Below are positions 1 through 7,842 of a DNA stretch of 64,000 nucleotides, piece by piece. Both the position numbers and the translations under genes were made by a program. The notes beneath the pieces were generated by a model that was given only the letters and a program-made list of their open reading frames with translations, made no database searches and was not told where the DNA came from. How positions within the stretch are numbered: position 1 is the first letter of the stretch; every line of letters starts with the position of its first letter. Origin of the DNA: Virgisporangium aliadipatigenens (GTDB taxonomy: Bacteria > Actinomycetota > Actinomycetes > Mycobacteriales > Micromonosporaceae). The stretch lies in contig NZ_BOPF01000032.1 in NCBI RefSeq assembly GCF_016863615.1, positions 1 through 64,000 on the forward strand, read 5' to 3'.

Positions 1-65
1 CGTGCGCTCGACGGACGCGCGACATGAAGCCCTTGAAGCTCTTGAGCCCTGGAGATCCTTAACCT

Positions 66-524
66 TTAGGTTAATAGATAAGCGTTGTAGACCACTTCGG
101 TGGCGCGTCGCGCGGCAGCGGCCACGACGACGCTCGTATTGAGCCAGGTGTACCGGGCCGCGCCGGTCTCGAACCGGCAGAAGAGCCGGAAATAGTATTC
201 GGCCGGGTCGACGGCCTCACCGGCGCCCAGCCGGGCCAGCACCTCGGGGCTGCCGGTGCGGTAGCCGGTGGTCTGCAGGTAGACCAGCGCCCCGTCGTGC
301 GTGCGCAGCGTGTACCTGGTATCGACAGTGATCGAACCGTCGGCGTGCACCACCTGCCAGTCGGCTCCCCCCGGCAACACCTCGCCGGAGAAGCGTTCCC
401 CGGTGAAGGCGCCGCCGACGATCGGCACCACCCGCCGATTGCCCCACTGCGTGGCGCCGAGGTCGAGGATCGGGTCCAGCCGCACGGTGACGGTGGCGAG
501 CGGCTCCAGCCCCGGCACGTTCAT
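66..524 (-). CDS. DUF3237 family protein
   Basis: A 152-residue soluble protein with the length and strand pattern of DUF3237: 'DTRYTL' at residues 68-73, 'VYLQTTGYR' at 81-89 and 'YYFRLFCRFETG' at 110-121. No signal peptide or membrane segment is seen. The family has no firmly established activity; members often sit next to flavin monooxygenases or aromatic catabolism genes. Its ATG overlaps the stop of the upstream small ORF (ATGA arrangement), so the two are translationally coupled. The stop codon lies inside a TTAACCT/AGGTTAA dyad at 59-74. Family assignment is fairly sure, function unknown. Confidence 0.85.
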   Translation of the reverse strand: MNVPGLEPLATVTVRLDPILDLGATQWGNRRVVPIVGGAFTGERFSGEVLPGGADWQVVHADGSITVDTRYTLRTHDGALVYLQTTGYRTGSPEVLARLGAGEAVDPAEYYFRLFCRFETGAARYTWLNTSVVVAAAARRATEVVYNAYLLT

Positions 525-688
525 CGGCGCACCCCGAACGACTCGCGCTCGTTGAGCAGCGCCGGATCGAAGCCGGCCGTCCTCTGGTAGCCGTCGGCGA
601 TGCGCGCCGGTTCGGCGTGCGGGATCGCGTCCTCGACGTCGGCGGTCGCGAGGCCGGCGAGGCCCCCACCGACGATGATCACCCGCAT
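521..688 (-). pseudogene. Internally deleted remnant of an FAD-dependent monooxygenase (55 codons)
   Basis: An ATG with a GGGGGAG ribosome site opens a 55-residue frame beginning MRVIIVGGGLAGLATA, the classic N-terminal FAD-binding GxGxxG motif of salicylate-hydroxylase-type monooxygenases. After residue 16 the protein jumps to a hydrophilic tail (RIADGYQRTAGFDPALLNER, then ESFGVRR) and stops, overlapping the DUF3237 start. A functional enzyme would be about 350-400 residues, so roughly 1 kb of coding sequence is absent while the reading frame stays open. The tail looks like a monooxygenase C-terminus, but that part is inference. An assembly collapse between short repeats is an alternative to a real deletion. 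Confidence 0.55.
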
Positions 689-904
689 GGGACTCCCCCG
701 ATGTTCGACAGTCGGCGAATCGGCCGCTCAGGATTCTGCACTGTTAAAGAACCCGTCGTCCACCTGGACAAAACAGAGGATCCGTTGAGCCAACCGATAC
801 CGGACCGCCGAAGCTCAAGATTCGGTCTGCGGCTTTCGTAGCGTTGGCAACCCACCGGCACCCGAACGGGAACCCGCCGGCACCCGACGCCCCCGGAGCT
901 TGCC

Positions 905-3244
905 TTGACGCACCGCCGCCTCCCCACCGTCCTTCGCGCGCTGCCCGTCGCGCTGGTCGCCGCGGCCCTGCCCGTACTGCCGGCCCTCACCGGCACCGCG
1001 AACGCCGCCACGGCGTACCACGAATACGCGCTCGACCGCGACGCGAGCAGCCCGGCCGCGATGACGGTCGCCGGCTGCAACGGCACGTGCGTCCTCGTCC
1101 CCAAGCCCACCGGCACCGACGACTGGGACAACATCAACGCCAAGCTCGTCGCCGCCGCCAAGAAGGCCACCGCCAGCAACCCGGTGAACGTGCTGCTCCA
1201 GAAGGGCACGTACTACCTGAGCCAGCCCCTGGACCTGCCGCCGAACGTCAACCTCAAGGGCCTCGGCATGGAGCAGAGCGTCCTGCGCATCAAGCCCGGC
1301 ACGTTCGCAGCCTTCTCCTACTCGTACATGGTGCGCCCGAAGGCCGACCCCGAGGCGGGTCCGGACACCACACCCGGCAGCACCAACCTCGTCTCCGACC
1401 TCACGATCAACGGCAACTGCGTGGCCGGCGCCGGCACCTTCAGCAGCACCGCCGAGACGCTTCTGGCCTGCGCGGAGGGCCTGCCGTCGAACGCCGGCGG
1501 CGGGATCAAGGTCGGCCACCGCTGGACGGTCCGCCAGGTGCGCTTCACCAACCTCAACTACTTCAAGATCTGGGTGAAGGGCGCGACGGACGTTCGGATC
1601 GTCGACAACCGCTGGGACAACCGGGGCGGCGCCGGCGGCGGCGAGGAGGACAACATCGGCGGCGGCGGCAACGCCACGCGCGTCCTCATCGAGAAGAACG
1701 AGTGGGACGCGACGATCCGCGGCAACAGCATCGACCTGACGAACGCCGCCGACGTGACGGTGCGCGGCAACATCGTCACCGCGACGCCGGAGTGGGCGAA
1801 CAAGCGCAAGGTCAAGGGCTACGGAACCATGTACATGGAGGCCGTCACCCGCGCGCGGATCACCGACAACGTGCTCACCGGGGCCGGCATCAGCCTCAAG
1901 TCCAACGTCGGCTACGACCCTGCCGGCGAGAACCTCGACGTCACCAACCCGCGCGACTCGGTCGTCAACGAGAACACGCTGCGCAGGTCGTTCGGCACGG
2001 CGATCACGGTCAACTACGACGACCACCCGGCCTCGGCACCCGCGCACGTGCGCCGCCCCGGCGGCAACAACGCCGTCATCGACAACGTCATCACCGACGC
2101 CGCCAAGAGCGGCATCATGATCGTCGGCCTCAAGAACGCCGACAAGGACACCCGCGACGTCGTCACCGGCAACCGCATCACCAACGTCGGCGTGCGCGCC
2201 AACCTGCCGGCGGAAGAACTGAAGGAGCTGACGCAGGCGGGCGACGTCAACCGCACCGAGTTCGACGGCTTCGAGCCCTCCGGCATCGCGCTCGGCGTCG
2301 GGAACGGCGACATCGTGCACCACAACACCGTCGTCGACACCCAGGGCGCCCCGACCACGTGGTACGGCCTGTCGATGGGCCAGCGCGGCAACAGCGGCAC
2401 CACGGTCACCGGCATCCGGCTCACCGACGACAGCGGCAACGGCTGGGACACCGTCGTGAACGCCATCGGCGGCGCCCGGCGCACCGTCGACGGCAACCTC
2501 CCCGCGAAGCCGACCGGCCTGTCCGTCACCGACCGCACGTTCGGCTGGAGCGAGTCGAACGGCCCCGTCGGCGGCTACCGCGTCTACCGCAACGGCAAGC
2601 AGGTCGCCACGTACACCGTCGGCGGCCCGGTCCCGAACAACCTCGTCGCCGACTTCACGCCCGGCTCCGCCAGCTCGAGCGACCCCGGCTACTACAACGG
2701 CTGGCGGGCGTTCGGCGCCGGGCTGGCCGGGGCGAACGAGGACTACGCCACCGGGACGGGATCCCTGGCCGTCACGCCCCTGTCGGACACCACGGTCGTC
2801 GTGTACGGGCCGCTGGTGAAATTCGGCGAGGGCAACACCGTCGCCCCCGGGCAGAACATGACCTCGGTCGCCTCGTTCAAGGCGCTCGGCGGCAGCGGCC
2901 GCAGCGTGCGGGCCGGCGTCGGCTTCTTCACCGCAGAGGTCACCGGGCTGGGCGAGTTCGCGGCGCCGAGGGACGCGACCATGTCGACGACCGCCGGCTG
3001 GGTCACCTCGTCGTACACCACTCAGGTGCCGGCGAGCGCGATGTACGCGCGGTCGTTCCTGATCATCGATGGGGCCACCGCCGCCGACGCGCACCTCATC
3101 GACCGGGTCGGGCTGGTCAGCGGCACGGCCACCGAGGGCTGGGTCGACGCGGAGTGGGCGGCGGGCAACCGCTACCAGGTGGTGGCGTTCCGGGCCGGCG
3201 ACGGCGCCAACTCGCCGGTCGCGACCGTCATCGACATCGGATAA
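905..3244 (+). CDS. Secreted right-handed beta-helix protein (pectate-lyase-like fold)
   Basis: A 779-residue exported protein starting at TTG, with GGAG six bases upstream (895-898). Residues 1-35 form a signal peptide ending near TANAA. Residues about 90-510 carry repeated Asn/Val-rich coils such as 'VTVRGNIVT', 'ARITDNVLTGAGI' and 'AVIDNVITDAAKSGIMIVG', typical of parallel beta-helix (PbH1) repeats found in polysaccharide lyases, GH28-like enzymes and adhesins. Residues about 525-575 resemble a short fibronectin-III-like segment ('GGYRVYRNGKQV'), followed by a beta-rich C-terminal module. No catalytic triad can be assigned by eye, so substrate is unknown; extracellular polysaccharide is the likely target. 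Transcribed alone, ending at a long hairpin. Confidence 0.8.
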   Translation: MTHRRLPTVLRALPVALVAAALPVLPALTGTANAATAYHEYALDRDASSPAAMTVAGCNGTCVLVPKPTGTDDWDNINAKLVAAAKKATASNPVNVLLQKGTYYLSQPLDLPPNVNLKGLGMEQSVLRIKPGTFAAFSYSYMVRPKADPEAGPDTTPGSTNLVSDLTINGNCVAGAGTFSSTAETLLACAEGLPSNAGGGIKVGHRWTVRQVRFTNLNYFKIWVKGATDVRIVDNRWDNRGGAGGGEEDNIGGGGNATRVLIEKNEWDATIRGNSIDLTNAADVTVRGNIVTATPEWANKRKVKGYGTMYMEAVTRARITDNVLTGAGISLKSNVGYDPAGENLDVTNPRDSVVNENTLRRSFGTAITVNYDDHPASAPAHVRRPGGNNAVIDNVITDAAKSGIMIVGLKNADKDTRDVVTGNRITNVGVRANLPAEELKELTQAGDVNRTEFDGFEPSGIALGVGNGDIVHHNTVVDTQGAPTTWYGLSMGQRGNSGTTVTGIRLTDDSGNGWDTVVNAIGGARRTVDGNLPAKPTGLSVTDRTFGWSESNGPVGGYRVYRNGKQVATYTVGGPVPNNLVADFTPGSASSSDPGYYNGWRAFGAGLAGANEDYATGTGSLAVTPLSDTTVVVYGPLVKFGEGNTVAPGQNMTSVASFKALGGSGRSVRAGVGFFTAEVTGLGEFAAPRDATMSTTAGWVTSSYTTQVPASAMYARSFLIIDGATAADAHLIDRVGLVSGTATEGWVDAEWAAGNRYQVVAFRAGDGANSPVATVIDIG

Positions 3245-3325
3245 GGCTTCTTGCCGCGGGGGCGGCGGACGTATTCGCGGTGCGGGCACGGCGGGCGCTT
3301 TCGCGGCGCCGGCACGGTGGCGCGA

Positions 3326-3385
3326 AGTGGTGGGGCGTTACGCCGGTTATCGAGCGTGGATAACCGGCGTAACGGCCCCACCACT
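3326..3385. terminator. Long hairpin between convergent genes
   Basis: Left arm 3326-3351 pairs with right arm 3359-3385 (26 bp with a single extra G on the right side), leaving a 7-base loop. It lies between the beta-helix gene (+) and the ABC ATPase gene (-), so it most likely ends transcription from both sides. There is no U-tract, as is common for actinobacterial terminators. Confidence 0.75.
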
Positions 3386-3402
3386 TGCGTTTGTCGGGCG
3401 GA

Positions 3403-3481
3403 CTCAGGCCGCCAGCGCCGCGCGGACCTTGCGGACCTCGGACAGGCTCAGGCCGCGAGCGCCGTGCGGACCTTGCGCGCC
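3403..3481. repeat. Imperfect direct repeat duplicating the 3' end of the ABC ATPase gene
   Basis: The segments 3403-3437 and 3447-3481 are near-identical and lie 44 bases apart. The second encodes the true C-terminus (KVRTALAA and stop); the first, just downstream of the stop on the minus strand, encodes KVRAALAA and stop in another frame. It looks like a small tandem duplication that left a decayed copy after the stop codon. Confidence 0.7.
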
Positions 3482-4260
3482 GCGGGCACCACGAGCGGCG
3501 TGCCGGTCTCCGGGTCGGGCACCACCCGCGACTCCAGCCCGAACACGTCGCGCACCAGGTCCGCGTCGACGATGTCCCCCGGCGCGCCCTCGGCCACGAT
3601 CGCGCCGTCGCGCATCGCGATCAGGTGGGTGGCGTACCGGCAGGCCTGGTTGAGGTCGTGCAGCACCGCGACCAGCGTGCGGTCGCCGGACTCGCGCAGG
3701 TCCGCGCAGAGGTCCAGCACCTCGATCTGGTGCGTGATGTCCAGGAACGTCGTCGGTTCGTCCAGCAGCAGCAGCTCGGTCTGCTGCGCGAGCGCCATCG
3801 CGAGCCACACCCGCTGCCGCTGGCCGCCGGAGAGCTCGTCGACCGACCGCTCGGCGAGTTCACTCACTCCGGTCTGGGCCATCGACTCGGCGACCACCCG
3901 CTCGTCCTCGCGGGACCACTGCCGCCACAGCTTCTGGTGCGGGTACCGGCCACGCGCCACAAGATCCAGAACCGTGATGCCGTCGGGCGCGATCGAGGAC
4001 TGCGGCAGCAGCCCGAGTCGCCGCGCCAGTTCTTTGCTCTTGAACTGGCTGAGCTCGGCCCCGTCCAGAAAGACCGACCCCTTGCGCGGCTTGAGCATGC
4101 GCGACAACGCTCGCAGCAGCGTCGACTTGCCGCAGGCGTTGGGCCCCACGATCACCGTGAACGAGTTGTCGGGAATGGCGACGGTCAGCTCCTTGGCGAC
4201 GACCCGCTGCTCGTAAGCGAGGGTCAGCCCGGTGGCGTGTAACCGGCTCTGCTCGTCCAA
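3448..4260 (-). CDS. Iron-siderophore ABC transporter ATP-binding protein (FecE/FhuC type)
   Basis: Cytoplasmic ATPase energising uptake of ferric siderophores across the membrane. With the TTG at 4260 it is 270 residues, usual for the family: Walker A GPNACGKST at 39-47, Q-loop Gln87, signature LSGGQ at 143-147, Walker B LLLLDEP at 163-169. The frame is open further, to an ATG at 4326, but that ATG lies inside an iron box; the TTG has a GGGAGGGG ribosome site, so it is preferred. The permease and binding-protein genes are not adjacent, making it an orphan ATPase here. Expected to be repressed by iron through DtxR/IdeR. Confidence 0.92.
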   Translation of the reverse strand: MDEQSRLHATGLTLAYEQRVVAKELTVAIPDNSFTVIVGPNACGKSTLLRALSRMLKPRKGSVFLDGAELSQFKSKELARRLGLLPQSSIAPDGITVLDLVARGRYPHQKLWRQWSREDERVVAESMAQTGVSELAERSVDELSGGQRQRVWLAMALAQQTELLLLDEPTTFLDITHQIEVLDLCADLRESGDRTLVAVLHDLNQACRYATHLIAMRDGAIVAEGAPGDIVDADLVRDVFGLESRVVPDPETGTPLVVPAARKVRTALAA

Positions 4261-4309
4261 GGCCCCTCCCGAGGGCTGCCGCGGCGTCTCCACTGGAGCG
4301 CCCGCAAAG

Positions 4310-4328
4310 TTAGGTGAGGCTATCATTC
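4310..4328. promoter_or_regulatory. DtxR/IdeR-type iron box
   Basis: The 19 bases starting TTAGGTGAGGCTA match the actinobacterial iron-box consensus (TTAGGTTAGGCTAACCTAA) at nearly all positions of the left half and centre; the right half is weak. It sits about 50 bases upstream of the TTG start of the siderophore ATPase and is the natural operator for iron-dependent repression. It may also act on the divergent membrane-protein genes. Confidence 0.65.
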
Positions 4329-4336
4329 TTACCCGC

Positions 4337-4367
4337 CCCTATGCCTTCCGGGCCGGAAGGCATAGGG
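4337..4367. repeat. 13-bp perfect inverted repeat in a divergent promoter region
   Basis: CCCTATGCCTTCC (4337-4349) and its exact complement (4355-4367) flank a 5-base loop. It lies between the iron-regulated ATPase and the divergent DUF456 gene, where no terminator is needed, so it could be a second operator or an RNA hairpin in the leader of the DUF456 gene. Confidence 0.6.
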
Positions 4368-4416
4368 ACCAGCTCGGAGGCAGCGTGACTAGCTGATGTG
4401 AGGCAAGCTGTACGCC

Positions 4417-4917
4417 GTGGATCTCAGCGACCCGTCGTCATCGATCACCCTCATCTGCGCGATCGCCATGGTCGTCGGCGTCTTCGGTGTGGTCGTCCCG
4501 ATGCTGCCCGGCCTCCTGCTCTGCTGGGCCGCCGTGCTCGCCTGGGCGGTGCTCGCCGCCGACGGCTGGGGCCGCTGGGTCGAACTGGCCGCCGCCACCC
4601 TCATCGCCGTCGCCGGCATCACGCTCAAGTACCTGTGGCCCGGCCGCAATCTCAAGCGCAGCGAGGTGCCCAACCGTTCGCTGCTGCTCGGCGGGGTGCT
4701 CGGCGTCGTCGGGTTCTTCCTGATCCCGGTCGTCGGGCTGCCGATCGGTTTCGTCGCCGGCATCTTCCTCGCCGAACGCATGCGCCTCGGCACCAACGAG
4801 GCCGCGTGGCCCTCGACCAAGCACGCCGTCAAGGCCGCCGGCCTCGCCATGCTCATCGAGCTGACCGCCGCCGGCCTCATCGCCGCCAGCTGGGTCGTGA
4901 CCCTGGTGGTGACCTGA
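4417..4917 (+). CDS. DUF456 family membrane protein
   Basis: A 166-residue integral membrane protein starting at GTG. Hydrophobic segments lie at about residues 10-30, 40-65, 85-115 and 140-165, with the Gly/Pro-rich 'VVPMLPGLLLCW' and 'IPVVGLPIGFVAGIFLAE' loops characteristic of DUF456. Function of the family is not established. The gene ends one base before the next start, so both are made from one transcript. Start choice is weakly supported, since only a distant GAGG is present upstream. Confidence 0.85.
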   Translation: MDLSDPSSSITLICAIAMVVGVFGVVVPMLPGLLLCWAAVLAWAVLAADGWGRWVELAAATLIAVAGITLKYLWPGRNLKRSEVPNRSLLLGGVLGVVGFFLIPVVGLPIGFVAGIFLAERMRLGTNEAAWPSTKHAVKAAGLAMLIELTAAGLIAASWVVTLVVT

Positions 4918-4918
4918 G

Positions 4919-5296
4919 GTGCGGCAGCGCCTCTGGTGGAGCCTGACGGCGTCGGCGATCCTGGGGGCCGGCCTCGGCGTGCGGGCGTTCACGGGTGGGG
5001 CGTTCGCCAAGTACGCCGGCATCGCCCTGTACGCCGCGCTCGTCTACGCGCTCGTCGCCTGGCTGTTCCCGCGGCTCGCTCCACAGTGGACGGCCGTCGC
5101 CGCGACGGGGTTCTGCTGGCTGGTCGAACTGGCACAGCTGACGCCCTGGCCGGCGGAGCTGTCCGAACGGAGCGTCATCGCCCGGCTGGTGCTCGGCAGC
5201 ACGTTCAATCCGCCCGACCTCTTCTGGTACTTCGTCGGCGCCGCCGTCCTTTTCGGCGCGCATGCCGTGGCCGTTCGTTCCGTTACTTCTACGTAG
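4919..5296 (+). CDS. DUF2809 family membrane protein
   Basis: A 125-residue protein with four predicted membrane helices (about 8-28, 33-50, 58-78, 98-118) and the 'LVELAQL' and 'GSTFNPPDLFWYFVGA' motifs of DUF2809. The GTG start follows the upstream stop by one base, indicating co-translation with the DUF456 gene. The role is unknown; the pairing of two small membrane proteins suggests a common complex. Confidence 0.85.
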   Translation: MRQRLWWSLTASAILGAGLGVRAFTGGAFAKYAGIALYAALVYALVAWLFPRLAPQWTAVAATGFCWLVELAQLTPWPAELSERSVIARLVLGSTFNPPDLFWYFVGAAVLFGAHAVAVRSVTST

Positions 5297-5338
5297 CGTT
5301 CCGGGCACCGCCGGTCATCTATACCGTCTGCGCCGGAG

Positions 5339-6943
5339 GTGGTGGCGGTGCTCGGAACGGTGCTGCGGCGGGGTGCCAACGTCGTTGTCAGCGAACGGCT
5401 TCTGACCGTCGAAGTCTCGTGGCGGGCCGGCACCGCTGTCGACCCGTGCGCGTTTCTGGTCACGCCGGACGGCAAGGTGCGCGACGACAACGACTTCGTG
5501 TTCTACAACAATCCGGAGCACGGGTCAGGGGCGGTCGTGCTGGCAGCCGACACGACGGGCACGGCCACGCTCACTGTCGATCTCAACCGGATCGACGCCG
5601 GCCTCGACCGCATCGTCATCGGCGGCTCCGTCGACGGTGGCACATTCGCCACGATCCCCGGCCTCCATCTGGCCGTGAACGGAGCGGCCGGCAGCCTCGC
5701 GACGTTCCCTCTCGAAGAAATCGAACCGGTGACCGCGATCGTCTTCGGTGAGCTTTACCGGCGCGGCACCGAATGGAAGTTCCGCGCGGTCGGCCAGGGC
5801 TGGGACTCGGGCCTGGCCGGATTGGTTACCACCTTCGGAATCGCGATCGAGGAGGACGACCCCGAGCCGTCACCGGCCACTCCGGCACCACGGCCCGACT
5901 GGCATCGTGCGCCCGACGATCCGGCGACGCTTCGCTGGTGGAGCGGGACGGAGTGGACCTCGCACAGCGTGCCCGTCCGCGCCGATACCCCGCACCAGTG
6001 CGGTCGTTGCGGCGGGCCGAAACGACCGTCCCCGTACTCGCACACACTGCTCATCTGCGCGCCGTGCGAAAGCGAGACCACGCACGTCCTCAACATTTGG
6101 CGAGGCAAGGTCGCCGAACTGCTCGCCACCAGTGGCCCCACGGGACCCGCGTGGGACCAGCTCTGGACCGACCTGCGGTTCTACCGTGTGCGCGAGGACA
6201 ACGGCCGCGCCGCGATGCGCCCGATAGCACTGCAGCACCTCCAGCAGCTCGTCACCTTCGCATTCGCCGACGACCTCATCGAACAGCACGAGGTCGACGG
6301 GTTCGAGGAGGTGGTGCGGCAACTGGGCATCAGGGACCCCGCCGTGGACCACATGCGCGCCCGCCTCCAGCGGGGGCTCGCCCTCGCCGCCATCAGCAAC
6401 GGCGACGTCCCGAACATCGACGAGACGACCCTGACGCTGGACACCGACGAGATACTGCACCTCGACGCCTCGGCTGTGCACGTGCGCTATCTGGCCAGCG
6501 GCCCGCGTCGCAACAGCGGGCGGCTCATCGCGAGCAATCGCAAACTCCGGTTCGTCGGCACGTCCGGCGGCTCGGAACTGGCCTGGGTCAAGGTGTTGGA
6601 GGTCCGGCCCGAATACGGCAGCGTGGTGCTTACGGCGACCGGTAAGGGAAGCGGCTCATACGAGGTCGACGATCCTGAGTACATATCCGCCGTACTGTCA
6701 GGTGCACTGAAGGTCGCCAAGCGCCAGGCGGCGATCCCAGCGCAACGCGACTCCCGGTCGATTCCGAGTCACGTCAAGGCGGCCGTGTGGCGGCGCGACG
6801 GCGGCGCGTGCGTGGAGTGTCAGGCGACCGAATACCTGGAGTTCGACCACGAGATCCCGTGGAGCCGCGGCGGCGCTACCAGTGTGAACAACCTCCGGCT
6901 GCTCTGCCGTCGATGCAACCTCGCCAAGGGTGCGCGCATCTGA
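5339..6943 (+). CDS. TerD-DUF2510-zinc ribbon-PH-like-HNH endonuclease fusion protein
   Basis: A 534-residue multidomain protein. Residues 1-172 form a TerD-type domain with the acidic calcium-site strand 'RDDNDFVFYNN' (48-58). Residues about 186-212 contain the Trp-rich DUF2510 pattern ending 'LRWWSGTEW'. C221/C224 and C240/C243 make a zinc ribbon. An alpha-helical part (about 250-360) is followed by a PH-like beta segment (371-457), then a C-terminal HNH nuclease (475-534) with zinc ligands C491, C494, C523, C526 and the catalytic pair D503-H504. TerD domains are known from tellurium and phage-resistance stress systems; HNH cuts DNA. Together they suggest a stress- or calcium-sensing nuclease. 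Transcribed before a lipoprotein gene. Confidence 0.88.
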   Translation: MVAVLGTVLRRGANVVVSERLLTVEVSWRAGTAVDPCAFLVTPDGKVRDDNDFVFYNNPEHGSGAVVLAADTTGTATLTVDLNRIDAGLDRIVIGGSVDGGTFATIPGLHLAVNGAAGSLATFPLEEIEPVTAIVFGELYRRGTEWKFRAVGQGWDSGLAGLVTTFGIAIEEDDPEPSPATPAPRPDWHRAPDDPATLRWWSGTEWTSHSVPVRADTPHQCGRCGGPKRPSPYSHTLLICAPCESETTHVLNIWRGKVAELLATSGPTGPAWDQLWTDLRFYRVREDNGRAAMRPIALQHLQQLVTFAFADDLIEQHEVDGFEEVVRQLGIRDPAVDHMRARLQRGLALAAISNGDVPNIDETTLTLDTDEILHLDASAVHVRYLASGPRRNSGRLIASNRKLRFVGTSGGSELAWVKVLEVRPEYGSVVLTATGKGSGSYEVDDPEYISAVLSGALKVAKRQAAIPAQRDSRSIPSHVKAAVWRRDGGACVECQATEYLEFDHEIPWSRGGATSVNNLRLLCRRCNLAKGARI

Positions 6944-6949
6944 CCCAGA

Positions 6950-7525
6950 ATGGGTTTCATGAAGCGGGGAGTGCTGGCGGTGTGTGCCGTCTTGGTGGTG
7001 GCCGGGTGCGGGGGCTTCGCCGACGGCGACGACAAGCCGTCCCTCGGCGAGGGGCCGCTGACCGCCTCCGCCGTTCCGGGCCCGCCGGTGGCGTTCCAGG
7101 TGAGGCTCGCCAAGGGCCAGCGGCTCGACCCGCAGCCCGCCGATCCCGCAGGCTGTCCCGGCCTGCGCACCTATCTGGCGAGCGGCCGGTACACGCTGGT
7201 GACGTTCGAGGCGTTCGCGGCATCGTGCCAGCTGCCCCGCGACAACGATCGATCGGGGAACGGCCGGCACGCGTGGTACCGCTCGGCGGCCGATGCGCCG
7301 GCCGGCGGGACGAAGGTGGCGACCCCGATCGGCGAGGCGCTCATTTTCGGCAGCGGCTATTACGAGTGCACCAACTCGTGCAGGAACTACACCGACACGG
7401 TCGCCGTCATCACGCTCGACAAGCCGGTGGACTCCGCTTATGCGGCACTTGTCGTCCGTTCCGACAAAGGCTCTGTCAGTTTGGAAGAAATGACGGCGCT
7501 GGTCCGCGACCGCCTCGGCGCATAG
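6950..7525 (+). CDS. Lipoprotein of unknown function
   Basis: A 191-residue exported lipoprotein: the N-terminus has Lys/Arg, a hydrophobic stretch and the lipobox VAGC with the acylated Cys near residue 20, followed by a short acidic linker. The mature part has four further Cys ('GCPGL', 'ASCQL', 'YECTNSC') that could form disulphides. I do not recognise the family. It starts seven bases after the TerD-HNH stop; a second ATG lies three codons inside (6959). Ends at a perfect terminator. Confidence 0.8.
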   Translation: MGFMKRGVLAVCAVLVVAGCGGFADGDDKPSLGEGPLTASAVPGPPVAFQVRLAKGQRLDPQPADPAGCPGLRTYLASGRYTLVTFEAFAASCQLPRDNDRSGNGRHAWYRSAADAPAGGTKVATPIGEALIFGSGYYECTNSCRNYTDTVAVITLDKPVDSAYAALVVRSDKGSVSLEEMTALVRDRLGA

Positions 7526-7530
7526 CGAAA

Positions 7531-7556
7531 CGGGTGGGGACAATCGTCCCCACCCG
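7531..7556. terminator. Bidirectional hairpin terminator
   Basis: CGGGTGGGGAC (7531-7541) and its exact complement (7546-7556) around an AATC loop. It separates the lipoprotein gene (+) from the convergent CsbD gene (-). Confidence 0.85.
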
Positions 7557-7567
7557 TCACACCTGAA

Positions 7568-7765
7568 TCAGTAGCCGGTCACGGCGTCGCGTGCGTGACG
7601 GCCGGCGTCACCGAGGTGGTCGCCCGCCTGCTTGGCCTTGGCCGCGGCCTTTTCGGCAGCGCCCTCGGCCTGCAGCCGCTCGTTGTCGGTCGCGTCGCCG
7701 AACTTCTCCTTGGCGGCACCCTTCAGCTCTTCAGCCTTGTGTTCCACCTTGTTCGTGAAACTCAT
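7568..7765 (-). CDS. CsbD family stress protein
   Basis: A 65-residue hydrophilic, helix-forming protein matching CsbD: MSFTNKVEHKAEELKG followed by 'KEKFGDATDNERLQAEG' and an Ala/Lys-rich tail. CsbD proteins are general-stress induced in Bacillus and widespread, with no known activity. The ATG has GGAAGGAG seven bases upstream. The same frame extends further upstream, but the family start and ribosome site fix this one. Confidence 0.92.
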   Translation of the reverse strand: MSFTNKVEHKAEELKGAAKEKFGDATDNERLQAEGAAEKAAAKAKQAGDHLGDAGRHARDAVTGY

Positions 7766-7842
7766 TGTCGTCTCCTTCCGGCGTATGTTCTCCGGTACGC
7801 AAGAAGGCATGCCCGCCGCCACGGCCACCGAAACCTGAACAA

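Noticed and set aside
59-74. TTAACCT/AGGTTAA dyad resembling an iron-box half site
   Set aside because: It lies at the 3' end of the DUF3237 gene, not upstream of a gene visible in the window, and only part of the iron-box consensus is matched.
815-3363. Very long open frames antisense to, or out of frame with, the beta-helix gene
   Set aside because: Arg/Ala/Gly-rich translations without domain features; they arise because high third-position GC removes stop codons. The same applies to antisense frames over the helicase, rhamnosidase, cellulases and kinases.
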